Assembly (NCBI RefSeq): GCF_002119665.1
Contig: NZ_CP021111.1
Location: 310,001-374,000 of the forward strand
Reading direction: 5' to 3'
Length of the DNA: 64,000 nucleotides
Source: Bordetella genomosp. 13
GTDB lineage: Bacteria > Pseudomonadota > Gammaproteobacteria > Burkholderiales > Burkholderiaceae_B
Shown: positions 34,628 through 43,132 of the stretch, in pieces
Layout of the letters: every line of letters begins with the position of its first letter
Position numbering within the stretch: position 1 is the stretch's first letter
Made by a program: the position numbers and the translations under genes
Notes under the pieces: model-generated
Told to the model about the DNA's origin: nothing
Database searches by the model: none
The model's input: the letters and a program-made list of their open reading frames with translations, nothing else

Positions 34628-35497
34628 TTATGCCGTCGGCCGCGCCACGTGCCGGCGCCACAGCCGCTGCAGCCAGCTGCCGCGGGGCCGGTTGCCCGTG
34701 TAGTGCTTCTGCGTGGCCTTGTTGAAGGCGCCGAACGGCGCTGCGTTGCGGTACTTGTCCAGGCTGTATCCCGCGTCCAGCGCTTCCTGGTAGTAGCGGT
34801 CGAACAGCTCCACCAGGTCGGGGCGCGTGTGCGGCACGATGTCGCCGTCGAACCAGTGCGCGCGCCCCTCGGCGCGCAGGCGCGGCAGGGAAAGGCGATG
34901 CGTGAACTGCGTGCCCATGTCGGAATAGTGCAGGATCTTGATCTGCTCCTGCGGCAGCCCGTCGCCGTCGATGCAGTTGTACCGGGCGTCCATGGGTTGG
35001 ATCAGCTCGGTGTGCGTGGCGAAGAACTGCTTCATCTTGCGATGGCCATAACGGTCGGGGCGCAACGTGTCCAGTGCCGGCAGGTGCTTGGCGGCGGCGG
35101 CGCAATCCCATAGCGCCACGCAGTGCAGCCAGCCCTCGCCACGCCGGCGGCCCGTGATGACGGCGCCGTTCTCCATCGGCATGTCCCAGACCTCGGCCAG
35201 GTCGCACAGCACCACCATGTCGGTGTCCATGTACAGCGCCTTGCCCTGGAAGTTGCAGGCCGCGGGCACGGCCCAGCGGAACGCCGAGAAGGGCGTGGGC
35301 CACTTGTAGGTGTTCCAGCCGCGGCCGGCTTCGGGATCGGAATACCAGGGGCTGGCCGGGTCGTGCGACAGACGCATCCACGTGATCTCGATGGGCCGCG
35401 AGGTGTGCTTGCGCGCGCTGTACTCCAGAACCATCATCTGTTCCAGGTCGCAATCGTTGGGATCGCATCCCACGAATATCCTGATGGTGTCGTTCAA
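34628..35497 (-). CDS. GT8-like glycosyltransferase
   Basis: A 289-residue cytoplasmic protein. It begins with IRIFVGCDPND, a nucleotide-sugar strand, and carries the metal-binding DxD at D91-D93 in KALYMDTDMVVLCD, as in GT8-type transferases. Basic residues near the C-terminus (NRPRGSWLQRLWRRH) could bind the membrane. It is 4 bp upstream of the RraA-like gene; the functional link between them is unclear. Donor and acceptor are unknown. Confidence 0.75.
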   Translation of the reverse strand: MNDTIRIFVGCDPNDCDLEQMMVLEYSARKHTSRPIEITWMRLSHDPASPWYSDPEAGRGWNTYKWPTPFSAFRWAVPAACNFQGKALYMDTDMVVLCDLAEVWDMPMENGAVITGRRRGEGWLHCVALWDCAAAAKHLPALDTLRPDRYGHRKMKQFFATHTELIQPMDARYNCIDGDGLPQEQIKILHYSDMGTQFTHRLSLPRLRAEGRAHWFDGDIVPHTRPDLVELFDRYYQEALDAGYSLDKYRNAAPFGAFNKATQKHYTGNRPRGSWLQRLWRRHVARPTA

Positions 35498-35655
35498 AGT
35501 CGTCTCCGTAAGCAGCGCCGTGCGAGCCGGTTCGGCAAGGCGGGATATCTGGCTATTGCGCCACGATACCGGAGGCGCGGCGGGCGCGGGGGCCGTCTTG
35601 CCGCGGCGGGGTGTGTTCGATCGGATAAATGAAGTTTATCTGGATGCCGGCCGCT
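35498..35655. promoter_or_regulatory. Promoter region with an AT-rich inverted repeat
   Basis: GATAAA and TTTATC at 35624-35640 flank a five-base spacer, 127 bp upstream of the glycosyltransferase start. At 35646-35665 GCCGGCC and GGCCGGC form a strong stem that overlaps the HxlR stop. The first is a candidate operator, the second a possible weak terminator without a T-tract. Confidence 0.35.
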
Positions 35656-36000
35656 TCAGGCCGGCAGCGCGGCCGGCACGGGATCGGCAGCGGGGGCGTT
35701 GGCCTCCCACCAGTCGCCCAGCGCGTCGATCAACGGGACCAGCGCACGGCCCGCCGCAGTCAGTTCGTACTCCACGCGCAGCGGGTAGCCGGGAAACTCG
35801 GTGCGCTGCACGATGCCGGCCAATTCCAGCTTGCGCAGTTCCAGCGTGAGCATGCGATGCGAGATCGTCGGATTGTCGCGGCGCAGGTCGCTGAATCGCT
35901 TGGTGCCCTGGCTGAGGTAATAGATCAGCAGCGTGGGCCAGCGACCGCTGAGCACCTGCATCACTTCCTCGATGGGGCAGCGCGAGACCAGGTCTTTCAT
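35656..36000 (-). CDS. HxlR-family regulator
   Basis: A 114-residue winged-helix protein with the HxlR signature: the N-terminal cysteine in SRCPIEEVMQVLSGRW, the LRRDNPTISHRMLTLELRKLE recognition helix, and RVEYELTAAGRAL in the wing. HxlR regulators usually sense electrophiles or redox through that cysteine (C8). The divergent glutathione S-transferase gene fits this role, and a dyad lies between the two. Confidence 0.88.
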   Translation of the reverse strand: MKDLVSRCPIEEVMQVLSGRWPTLLIYYLSQGTKRFSDLRRDNPTISHRMLTLELRKLELAGIVQRTEFPGYPLRVEYELTAAGRALVPLIDALGDWWEANAPAADPVPAALPA

Positions 36001-36027
36001 CCATGCCTCCTTGCGTCCCGGTGTGGT

Positions 36028-36055
36028 GACATAAATGTGCGTAATTTACATGTCC
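36028..36055. promoter_or_regulatory. Dyad in the HxlR/GST promoter
   Basis: GACATAAAT and ATTTACATGTC are related by an imperfect dyad (two extra bases on one side) around the centre gtgcgta, 28-55 bp upstream of the HxlR start, within an AT-rich patch. It is a likely HxlR operator. Confidence 0.5.
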
Positions 36056-36119
36056 GGCAGCCTCCGTAGAATCCTGTCGTGCTGCGCGGCACGACCATCA
36101 TCATCACGGAGAAATCATC

Positions 36120-36824
36120 GTGGAACCCATACTGATCTACGGCTTCCCCCTGGGGAGTTCCATGGGGCTCGTCGCCGCGCTGGAGTGGCTGGGCAAGCCC
36201 TACAGGCTGTGCCGCGTCGACATGCTGGGCGAAATGCGCCAGCCTGCCTATGCCCGTCTCAACGCCCGCCACGAGACCCCGGCGTTCATCGACGGGCACG
36301 GCAACGTCTTCACCGAGACCATGGCCATCGCCGCCTGGATCGAGGCTCGCGACACCGAACGTCGCGTCAGCTTCGATCCGATGTCGCCGCAGGCCGACCG
36401 CATGCGCCAGTTCATCGGCTTCCTCAATACCGGCTTCACCGCCGCCTTCACGCCGCACTGGATGGCGCTTGAAATGGACCCTCCCGACCCGGCCCTGCAG
36501 AAGACGCTGCGGCAGTGGGGCGCCGAACGCATCGCCGAGCGCCACGACAAGCTCGAGGCCATGATCGGCGACACGCCGTTCCTGCTGGGTGAGCAGCCCA
36601 CGCTGGCCGATGCGGTGCTGATCGGCGTGGCGCGCTGGCTGGACTTTCATCAGGTCGCCGACAAGGCCCGCTGGCCCAGGCTGGCGGCGCTGCGCCAGCG
36701 CCTGGAGGCGGACGCCGCGGTGCAGTACGCGACGGCGCTGGAACGCGGTGAAAGCCCGGCCGGTACGGGCGCATGCCGTGGACACCTGCCGCTGGCCGAA
36801 GTCATCGAGCGCCACGGCCGCTAA
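36120..36824 (+). CDS. Glutathione S-transferase family protein
   Basis: A 234-residue GST. The start is GTG at 36120 with GGAG a few bases upstream. The thioredoxin-like N-domain reads LIYGFPLGSSMGLVAALEWLGKPY and NARHETPAFID, with the glutathione-binding ETMAIAAWIE (E-S/T motif). A helical C-domain includes GEQPTLADAVL. It is divergent from an HxlR regulator and probably detoxifies electrophiles. A C-terminal tail of about 20 residues extends beyond the usual end. Confidence 0.88.
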   Translation: MEPILIYGFPLGSSMGLVAALEWLGKPYRLCRVDMLGEMRQPAYARLNARHETPAFIDGHGNVFTETMAIAAWIEARDTERRVSFDPMSPQADRMRQFIGFLNTGFTAAFTPHWMALEMDPPDPALQKTLRQWGAERIAERHDKLEAMIGDTPFLLGEQPTLADAVLIGVARWLDFHQVADKARWPRLAALRQRLEADAAVQYATALERGESPAGTGACRGHLPLAEVIERHGR

Positions 36825-37228
36825 TCCGGGGCGTCATCGAGCGCTGCCGGACGAGGCGGCGCCACGGCGGCATCGTGACCATGATGCCTTCGAATTACCC
36901 TGTTCATCATCCGATAGGGACGGCTCGCGGAACTTTTTTCCGCGATGCCGCATCCCGCGCCAGCCTTGGCTTTCCGGGCGATTTGCCCGCGAGAGCCGCA
37001 TGGTTGGCCGGCTTGCGCACGGGCATGTGTCCACTTCGTGGATCAGGGATATCCCTCAATAACTCAGTGCTTCCGACGGGTTCTCAGGAAAAACCATGTC
37101 GCGTACCATGCAGACCTTTCTGTAAACTTTCACTCCGCTGTCGGGCACGACGGCAGATTGAAAACGGCGAATGGCAGTCCCGCCGGACCTGTCCGGGTTC
37201 GGGACGCAGTACCCTTGGAGACACCAGC
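36825..37228. other. About 400-bp leader of tctBA
   Basis: No convincing gene was found here. It holds a strong hairpin (36925-36945) and some AT-rich patches near 36985-37060 and 37080-37150 where the tctBA promoter may lie. A long transcribed leader is possible but not shown. Confidence 0.4.
36925..36945. terminator. Hairpin after the GST gene
   Basis: TCGCGGAA and TTCCGCGA form a perfect 8-bp stem with a five-base T-rich loop, 100 bp after the GST stop. There is no T-tract behind it, so it could equally be an operator. Confidence 0.4.
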
Positions 37229-37687
37229 TTGATAAAAGATAAACAGGACTTCTGGGCCGGCGTGATGTTCATCGCGTTGGGCATCGGGTTCGCAGTGCAG
37301 GCCACCCAGTACACGATGGGAACGGCCGCTCGCATGGGTCCCGGATACTTCCCCTTCTGGCTGGGCATCGTGCTTTCCCTGATGGGGGCGCTCGTCCTGC
37401 TGACCTCCCTGGCCAAGACCGCGGCCGAGACCACGGTCAGCCGCTTCGACTTCCGCATCCTGCTCCTGGTCATCGGGTCGGTGCTGGTGTATGCCTTCGC
37501 GCTGCGGTTCCTGGGCCTATACATCTCTATCTTCCTGCTGGTGATCATCAGCAGCCTGGCCAGCCATGAGTTCAACTGGAAGGTAGCCGTCGCCAACGGC
37601 CTCTTCCTGGTGACGTTCTCATATGTCGCCTTCATCCGCGGCCTCGGTCTCATCTTCCCGCTCTGGCCGAGCTTCCTGGGCAACTGA
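37229..37687 (+). CDS. tctB: TctB-family small permease subunit
   Basis: A 152-residue protein with four hydrophobic helices of the TctB family (PF07331). It begins from TTG at 37229 with GGAG 10 bases upstream; no better start exists nearby. The first helix region includes GVMFIALGIGFAVQATQY and MGPGYFPF, typical of TctB. It pairs with the larger TctA 11 bp downstream to make the sodium- or proton-coupled tripartite tricarboxylate transporter. No TctC receptor is adjacent, so the pair may serve one or more of the separate Bug receptors. Confidence 0.85.
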   Translation: MIKDKQDFWAGVMFIALGIGFAVQATQYTMGTAARMGPGYFPFWLGIVLSLMGALVLLTSLAKTAAETTVSRFDFRILLLVIGSVLVYAFALRFLGLYISIFLLVIISSLASHEFNWKVAVANGLFLVTFSYVAFIRGLGLIFPLWPSFLGN

Positions 37688-37698
37688 AGGAATACGAC

Positions 37699-39204
37699 AT
37701 GGAATTGCTGGACAACCTGATGTTGGGGTTCTCGGTGGCGTTCACCCCCGAGAATCTGTTCTACGCCTTTCTCGGCTGCCTGCTGGGCACGCTGGTGGGA
37801 GTTCTGCCCGGGCTCGGTCCCGTGCCCACGATCGCGATGCTGCTGCCGATCACCTATGTGCTGCCGCCCACGGCCGGCCTCATCATGCTGGCGGGCATCT
37901 ACTACGGCACGCAGTACGGTGGTTCCACGACCGCCATCCTGGTCAACCTGCCGGGTGAAACGTCCGCGGTGGTCACGGTGCTGGACGGTCACCAGATGGC
38001 GCGCAATGGCCGTGCCGGCGCGGCGCTGTCGTTGGCGGCCATCGGCTCGTTCTTCGCGGGCACGGTCGCCACGCTGCTGCTGGCCGCCTTCGCGCCGCCG
38101 CTGGCCGAAGTGGCCTTCGAGTTCGGCCCCGCCGAGTACTTCTCGCTGATGGTGCTGGGCCTGGTGGGCGCCGTGGTGCTGGCCTCGGGCTCGCTGCCCA
38201 AGGCCATCTGCATGATCCTTCTGGGCCTGCTGCTGGGCATGGTGGGCACCGACGTGAACTCGGGCGTGGCCCGCTACGACTTCAGCATCCCCGAGCTGCA
38301 GGACGGCATCGACTTCGCCATCGTGGCCATGGGCGTGTTCGGCCTGTCCGAGATCATGGCCAACCTCGAGCTGAAGGAACAGCGCGTCGAAATCGCCGAC
38401 AAGGTGGGCTCGCTGTATCCGAACAAGCAAGAGTTCCGCGAAGCGGCTCCGGCCATCATCCGCGGCACGGCGCTGGGCTCGGCCCTGGGCATCCTGCCGG
38501 GCGGCGGGTCGGTGCTGTCGGCCTTCGCCTCGTACACGCTCGAGAAGAAGCTGTCGAAGAATCCCGAACGCTTCGGCAAGGGTCACCCCGCCGGCCTGGC
38601 CGGCCCCGAGTCGGCCAACAACGCCGGCGCGCAGACCTCGTTCATTCCGCTGCTGACGCTGGGCATCCCGGGCAACGCCGTGATGGCGCTGATGGTGGGC
38701 GCGATGACCATCCACAACATCCAGCCGGGCCCACAGGTCATGACCAGCCACCCCGAGCTGTTCTGGGGCCTGATCGCCTCGATGTGGATCGGCAACCTGA
38801 TGCTGGTGGTGCTGAACCTGCCGCTGATCGGCATCTGGGTCAAACTGCTGCGCGTGCCGTACCGCATGCTGTTCCCCGCCATCCTGGTGTTCTGCACGAT
38901 CGGCGTGTATTCGCTGAACTACAACACCTTCGACATCCTGATGTTCGCCATCTTCGGCATCATCGGCTACGTGTGGGCCAAGCTGAAGTGCGAAGGCGCC
39001 CCGCTGCTGTTGGGCCTGGTGCTGGGTCCGATGATGGAAGAGAACTTCCGTCGCGCCCTGCTGCTGTCGCGCGGCGACTATGCCACCTTCGTCCAGCGTC
39101 CGCTGTCGGCCACGCTGCTGGGCATGGCCGTGATCCTGGTGATCCTGGTTGCCCTGCCGTCGATCCGCAAGAAGCGCGAAGAGACCTTCGTCGAAGAGAA
39201 CTGA
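37699..39204 (+). CDS. tctA: TctA-family large permease subunit
   Basis: A 501-residue protein with about 11-12 hydrophobic helices and the TctA signatures GTLVGVLPGLGPVPTIAMLLP near residues 34-55 and IYYGTQYGGSTTAIL at about 70-85, repeated later by LGSALGILPGGGSVLSAF. AAGGAA precedes the ATG. It forms the translocation channel with TctB. A strong intrinsic terminator 28 bp downstream ends the operon. The family serves citrate, tartrate and other acids. Confidence 0.92.
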   Translation: MELLDNLMLGFSVAFTPENLFYAFLGCLLGTLVGVLPGLGPVPTIAMLLPITYVLPPTAGLIMLAGIYYGTQYGGSTTAILVNLPGETSAVVTVLDGHQMARNGRAGAALSLAAIGSFFAGTVATLLLAAFAPPLAEVAFEFGPAEYFSLMVLGLVGAVVLASGSLPKAICMILLGLLLGMVGTDVNSGVARYDFSIPELQDGIDFAIVAMGVFGLSEIMANLELKEQRVEIADKVGSLYPNKQEFREAAPAIIRGTALGSALGILPGGGSVLSAFASYTLEKKLSKNPERFGKGHPAGLAGPESANNAGAQTSFIPLLTLGIPGNAVMALMVGAMTIHNIQPGPQVMTSHPELFWGLIASMWIGNLMLVVLNLPLIGIWVKLLRVPYRMLFPAILVFCTIGVYSLNYNTFDILMFAIFGIIGYVWAKLKCEGAPLLLGLVLGPMMEENFRRALLLSRGDYATFVQRPLSATLLGMAVILVILVALPSIRKKREETFVEEN

Positions 39205-39231
39205 TCCGCAAGAACGAATTGATTGGCTCTT

Positions 39232-39267
39232 GGCCTGGGATTTGCATGAATCCCAGGCCTTTTTTTT
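39232..39267 (+). terminator. Intrinsic terminator of tctBA
   Basis: The 11-bp arms GGCCTGGGATT and AATCCCAGGCC enclose the loop TGCATG and are followed by eight T residues: a textbook rho-independent terminator. It ends 46 bp before the convergent nadM stop, and the T-tract is on the plus strand. Confidence 0.95.
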
Positions 39268-39312
39268 ATGCCGGCCCTGGGCAGCGCAGCGGTGGCCTCC
39301 GCCGCTGTGCGC

Positions 39313-40374
39313 CTATTTCGTCAGTCCGAAGAAGTGGTCCAGCATGTGGAAGTGATCCTCGTGGAACTGGTCTTCCAGCGCCGCCAGGTCGGCAATGGGC
39401 GTCCATTGCGCCGATTGCGCGTCGTCGGCGGCCTCGATGGCGGGCAGGGCGCGGTCGCCCAGGTCGAAATAGAAGGCGTGCGTGATGCTGCGCCCGCGCT
39501 GGCTGCGGTCGGGGTGGTCGAATACGGCCTTGGCCTTCAGCGCCGACTGCATGCTGGGTTCGAGCAGGGCCAGGCCGGTCTCTTCGCGCAGTTCCCGCAG
39601 CGCCGACTGATAGGCCGTCTCGCGTTGTTCGATGAAGCCGCCCGGCACGGCATACAGCCCGACGCCGGGCGGCTCGCCGCGCCGGACCAGCAGCACGCGG
39701 TCGGCGCAACGCACCACCGCGTCCACGGTGACGAAGACCGGCGGATAGGGCGCCGCGGCCCAGGCCTGCTTGTACTTGCGCAGCATGCGCCATTCGCGCG
39801 CCAGGTCGGCATGGAACGGCAGCGCGGACCAGGCCCGCAGGAAGTCCAGTGTGGTCGAGGGCGCCAGCGGGCGCAATGCGGCCAGCGCGGCCTCGATGTC
39901 GTGGCCGGACGCGCCGAACAGGGCGTCGCGGATGTGCGCCCCGTCCACCGGGTCGGCGCGTTCGACGGCCCGCAGCTCCCAGCCGGGGAAGCGGCGCAGA
40001 TAGCTGCTGGTGGCGTCCTTGAAGTGCCCGATCAGCGAGACGGCGGCCTTGGCGGGCAGCTGCAGTTCGCTTTCCAGCTGGGCCATGCCAGCGTGCACGG
40101 CCTGCACCCAGCGGGCTTCGTCGTAATAGTCGCGCACCGGCACGAAATGCACGCGTGTCCGGTCGGCTTCGGGCAGCGCCAGGCGGATGACGTCCGCTCT
40201 CTCCTGCCAGGTGAAGGGGTTCTTCGGCGAGCGGGCCTGATGCGCCGAGCCGATGACGACGGCCACGTGGGCGGCCATGCCCAGGGCCTGCCGCAGCAGG
40301 GCCAGGTGGCCATTGTGAAATGGCTGGAAGCGCCCGATGTAGACCGCGATGTCGTGGCGGGAGGATGCGTTCAT
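39313..40374 (-). CDS. nadM: Bifunctional NMN adenylyltransferase / Nudix hydrolase
   Basis: A 353-residue two-domain enzyme. The N-terminal half has IGRFQPFHNGH, the nucleotidyltransferase signature of NadM-type adenylyltransferases that make NAD from NMN. The C-terminal half (after about 200) is a Nudix domain with the box GGFIEQRETAYQSALRELRE continuing EETG. Such fusions clean up ADP-ribose or make NAD. It is 13 bp after nadE on the same strand, so NAD synthesis genes are clustered. Confidence 0.92.
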   Translation of the reverse strand: MNASSRHDIAVYIGRFQPFHNGHLALLRQALGMAAHVAVVIGSAHQARSPKNPFTWQERADVIRLALPEADRTRVHFVPVRDYYDEARWVQAVHAGMAQLESELQLPAKAAVSLIGHFKDATSSYLRRFPGWELRAVERADPVDGAHIRDALFGASGHDIEAALAALRPLAPSTTLDFLRAWSALPFHADLAREWRMLRKYKQAWAAAPYPPVFVTVDAVVRCADRVLLVRRGEPPGVGLYAVPGGFIEQRETAYQSALRELREETGLALLEPSMQSALKAKAVFDHPDRSQRGRSITHAFYFDLGDRALPAIEAADDAQSAQWTPIADLAALEDQFHEDHFHMLDHFFGLTK

Positions 40375-40387
40375 GGGGGCTCGTGCG

Positions 40388-42088
40388 TCAGTCGTGGCGC
40401 GCGGCGATGGGCATCTGCCGGCCGGCGCCGAAGGCCCGGGCGCGCACGCGGATGATGGGCGGGGCCTGGCGGCGCTTGTACTCGTTGCGGCCGACCATGC
40501 GGCGCACGCGCGCGATCAGGGCCTGGCCGTCGTCCGTGCCGCGCAGGTGCTCGACGAACTCGCGCGCCTGCCGGTATTCGTCGGGCGCCAGCCGCTCGCC
40601 TTCGATCACGAAGCGCAGGATCTCGTCCAGCACTTCGTAGGGCGGCAGGCTGTCAGTGTCCTTCTGCCCCGGCGCCAGTTCGGCCGACGGCGGTTTCTCG
40701 ATGATGGCGGCGGGGATCAGTTCGCGGCCGGCGGCTTCGTTGATGTGGCGCGACAGCGCGAACACCTCGGTCTTGTACAGGTCGCCGATGGGCCCCAGGC
40801 CGCCGTTGGTGTCGCCATACAGCGTGCAATAGCCCACCGACACCTCGGACTTGTTGCCGGTGGTCAGCAACAGGTGGCCGAAGGCATTGGAATATTCCAT
40901 CAGGATGGTGCCGCGGATGCGAGCCTGCAGGTTCTCCAGCGGCAGGCCCTGCAGGGGTTGGCCGAAACTGGCCTCGAACTGCCGCGCATACACGTCCACC
41001 GCCTCGGCGATGGGATGCGTGTAGAGCGTGATGCCCAGGTTGCGGCACAGCGCCACCGAATCGTCCACCGAGCCCGACGAGGAATAGCGCGACGGCATGG
41101 TGACCGCCGCCACGTTGTCGGCGCCCAGCGCCTGGGCGGCCAGCGCCAGCGTCAGCGCGCTGTCGATGCCGCCGGACGAGCCCACCACCACCTGCTTGAA
41201 GCCGCAGCGGCGCGCGTAGTCGCGCAGGCCCAGCACGATCTGCGCCTGGTAGAAGGCCATTGTCGGCAGGCCGCGCGGGTCCACCGGCCGCGGGCATTCC
41301 CCCTGCGGCGTCAGGAAGCAGCCGCCTTCGAAACGCAGCGTGACCACGTCTTCCTCGAAGCGCTTCATCTCGAAGACCACGCCCTCGGCGGGCTGGGCTG
41401 CGAACGAGGCGCCGTCGTACACGATCTGGTCCTGGCCGCCGATCTGGTTCACGTACAGCAGCGGCAGGCCGTTCTGCGCACATGCCTGGGCGAACACCTT
41501 GTGGCGCAGTTCGCGCTTGCCGATCTCGGAGGGACTGGCATTGATGGACACCACCAGGTCGGGCGCGGCCTGCTGCATGCGGCGAAACGGGTTGAGCTCG
41601 TAGTCGGCGCCCTGGTCGTTCCAGCCGTCCTCGCAGATCATGAAGCCCACGCGCGCCTTGCCGATCTGCAGCACGGGCGCCACGTCCGGGCCCGGCTCGA
41701 AGTGGCGGCGTTCGTCGAAGATGTTGTAGGTGGGCAGCAGTTGCTTGGCGTACGACAGCAGCACTACGCCGTCGCGCAGCACCAGCAGCCCGTTGTGCCA
41801 CTTCTTGCCCGGCCCCGTGCGGCCGATGGGCGCGCCCACCACCCAGGCCAGCTCAGGCAGTTCCCGCGAGGCCTGGCGCAATGCCTCGAGCCCATCGGCG
41901 GTCCTGGCCTGGAAGAGCGGATCGTCGAGCAGGTCGCCGGGGTAGTAGCCGGTAAGGGAGAGTTCCGAGAACACCACCAGTTCCGATCCGTCCCGCACGG
42001 CCTGGCGGGCGGCTTCGGTCATCCTGGCGACGTTGCCGGCGATGTCGCCGACGGTGTAGTTGAGCTGGGCCAGCGTCAGCTTGATCAT
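40388..42088 (-). CDS. nadE: Glutamine-dependent NAD(+) synthase
   Basis: A 566-residue enzyme with an N-terminal nitrilase-like glutaminase (IKLTLAQLNYTVGD, then FSELSLTGYYPGD, ICEDGW with the catalytic cysteine) and a C-terminal synthetase with P-loop VVGSSGGIDSALTLALA. It amidates nicotinic acid adenine dinucleotide to NAD using glutamine nitrogen. The ATG at 42088 has GGGAG 7 bases upstream. The same frame stays open to 42619, but the upstream part lacks homology to the family. nadM follows 13 bp later. Confidence 0.95.
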   Translation of the reverse strand: MIKLTLAQLNYTVGDIAGNVARMTEAARQAVRDGSELVVFSELSLTGYYPGDLLDDPLFQARTADGLEALRQASRELPELAWVVGAPIGRTGPGKKWHNGLLVLRDGVVLLSYAKQLLPTYNIFDERRHFEPGPDVAPVLQIGKARVGFMICEDGWNDQGADYELNPFRRMQQAAPDLVVSINASPSEIGKRELRHKVFAQACAQNGLPLLYVNQIGGQDQIVYDGASFAAQPAEGVVFEMKRFEEDVVTLRFEGGCFLTPQGECPRPVDPRGLPTMAFYQAQIVLGLRDYARRCGFKQVVVGSSGGIDSALTLALAAQALGADNVAAVTMPSRYSSSGSVDDSVALCRNLGITLYTHPIAEAVDVYARQFEASFGQPLQGLPLENLQARIRGTILMEYSNAFGHLLLTTGNKSEVSVGYCTLYGDTNGGLGPIGDLYKTEVFALSRHINEAAGRELIPAAIIEKPPSAELAPGQKDTDSLPPYEVLDEILRFVIEGERLAPDEYRQAREFVEHLRGTDDGQALIARVRRMVGRNEYKRRQAPPIIRVRARAFGAGRQMPIAARHD

Positions 42089-42159
42089 GTTGCGCTCCCT
42101 GCGTTGAAGACGGTTCCTGTTCTGTGGCGCTCCGCATGCGGCGGGCCTGACCCGCATGT

Positions 42160-43020
42160 TCAGGCGTCGCGCAGCTGCCGCAAGGCCTGCGCGGCGGTAA
42201 CCAGCCGTACCCCTTGGCGCTGCATGGTCTGCAGGAAGCCGGCGGACTCGCGATCGAAACCGCTCACCGCGCTCATGCAGTCCGTCAGCAGCATCAGGCG
42301 CTCGGGACGGCCGCCGGGCAGGTGCTCGACGATGTGCTCGACGGTGGCCCGCACGCAGTGGCTGCTGGCCTCGCCGGCCACCAGCAGCACGTCGGCGCCG
42401 TCCAGCCGCTGCAGCAGGCCGCGGTCGAGCTGCGTGGCGGGGTCGGCAGCGTCGGGCACTTCGGCCTGCAAGGCGCTGTAGTGTTCGGTCCAGGGGTTCA
42501 TGCCCTTGTGCACATACTGTACAGGGCGCAGCCTGCCGTCTTCCCAGGCGCTGCACGCGGACTGCACGGCGGCGTGCACGTTGTGCCCCCAACTGCCGAT
42601 CTGGCAGTGCACGGGCCACACCATCAGGGTATAGCGGCCCCGCGCCTCGAGTTCGTCCAGGTACGCCAGCGTGCGCGGCAGGGCGGCGGCATCGCGCGGC
42701 CGAAAGAGACCTGCGCGCACCTGAGCGGCGGTGATCCGGGTGTAGGGGGTGACGGGGGTGTCATCGCCCTGGGTCCAGAACGTGGGGTGCGCGATGTCGA
42801 CCCTGTGGTGGGAATCCAGCGTGACCGTGATGTCGGAAAGCAGCGCGTGGCCCGCCTGCAGGAATCCGGCCAGGCGCTGCATGTCGGCGTGCGCGCCGGC
42901 CACCGGCAACGAAGGCGCGATGCGCGCGCCGCTGCCCGGATCGACGGGCTGCCAGGATTCGGGCAGGTCGCAGAAGTCGTTCTGCGGATCGATGATCAGA
43001 AGTTGGACGTTCATTTTCAT
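42160..43020 (-). CDS. Isochorismatase-family hydrolase (nicotinamidase-like)
   Basis: A 286-residue cysteine hydrolase. It opens VQLLIIDPQNDFCD, where D and N fit the catalytic Asp and metal site, and has WPVHCQIGSWGHNVH and the nucleophile region AGEASSHCVRATVEHI. The fold and position next to nadE and nadM suggest nicotinamide deamidation, feeding nicotinate to NAD synthesis, although it is longer than typical PncA (about 210 residues). GGAG is 6 bases before the ATG at 43020. An isochorismatase with another amide substrate remains possible. Confidence 0.78.
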   Translation of the reverse strand: MKMNVQLLIIDPQNDFCDLPESWQPVDPGSGARIAPSLPVAGAHADMQRLAGFLQAGHALLSDITVTLDSHHRVDIAHPTFWTQGDDTPVTPYTRITAAQVRAGLFRPRDAAALPRTLAYLDELEARGRYTLMVWPVHCQIGSWGHNVHAAVQSACSAWEDGRLRPVQYVHKGMNPWTEHYSALQAEVPDAADPATQLDRGLLQRLDGADVLLVAGEASSHCVRATVEHIVEHLPGGRPERLMLLTDCMSAVSGFDRESAGFLQTMQRQGVRLVTAAQALRQLRDA

Positions 43021-43132
43021 GCCATGCTCCGTCTGCATCCGTGCACCTACTGTATCCGGTCCACGCGGTGTTGTTGACGCTGCGGGATCATGCGCTGCAC
43101 GTCGTGCTGCCGGACCGTCCGGTGGGCGTCGG

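Noticed and set aside
39205..39231. Riboswitch or leader before nadM
   Set aside because: This gap lies at convergent 3' ends and is explained by the tctBA terminator.
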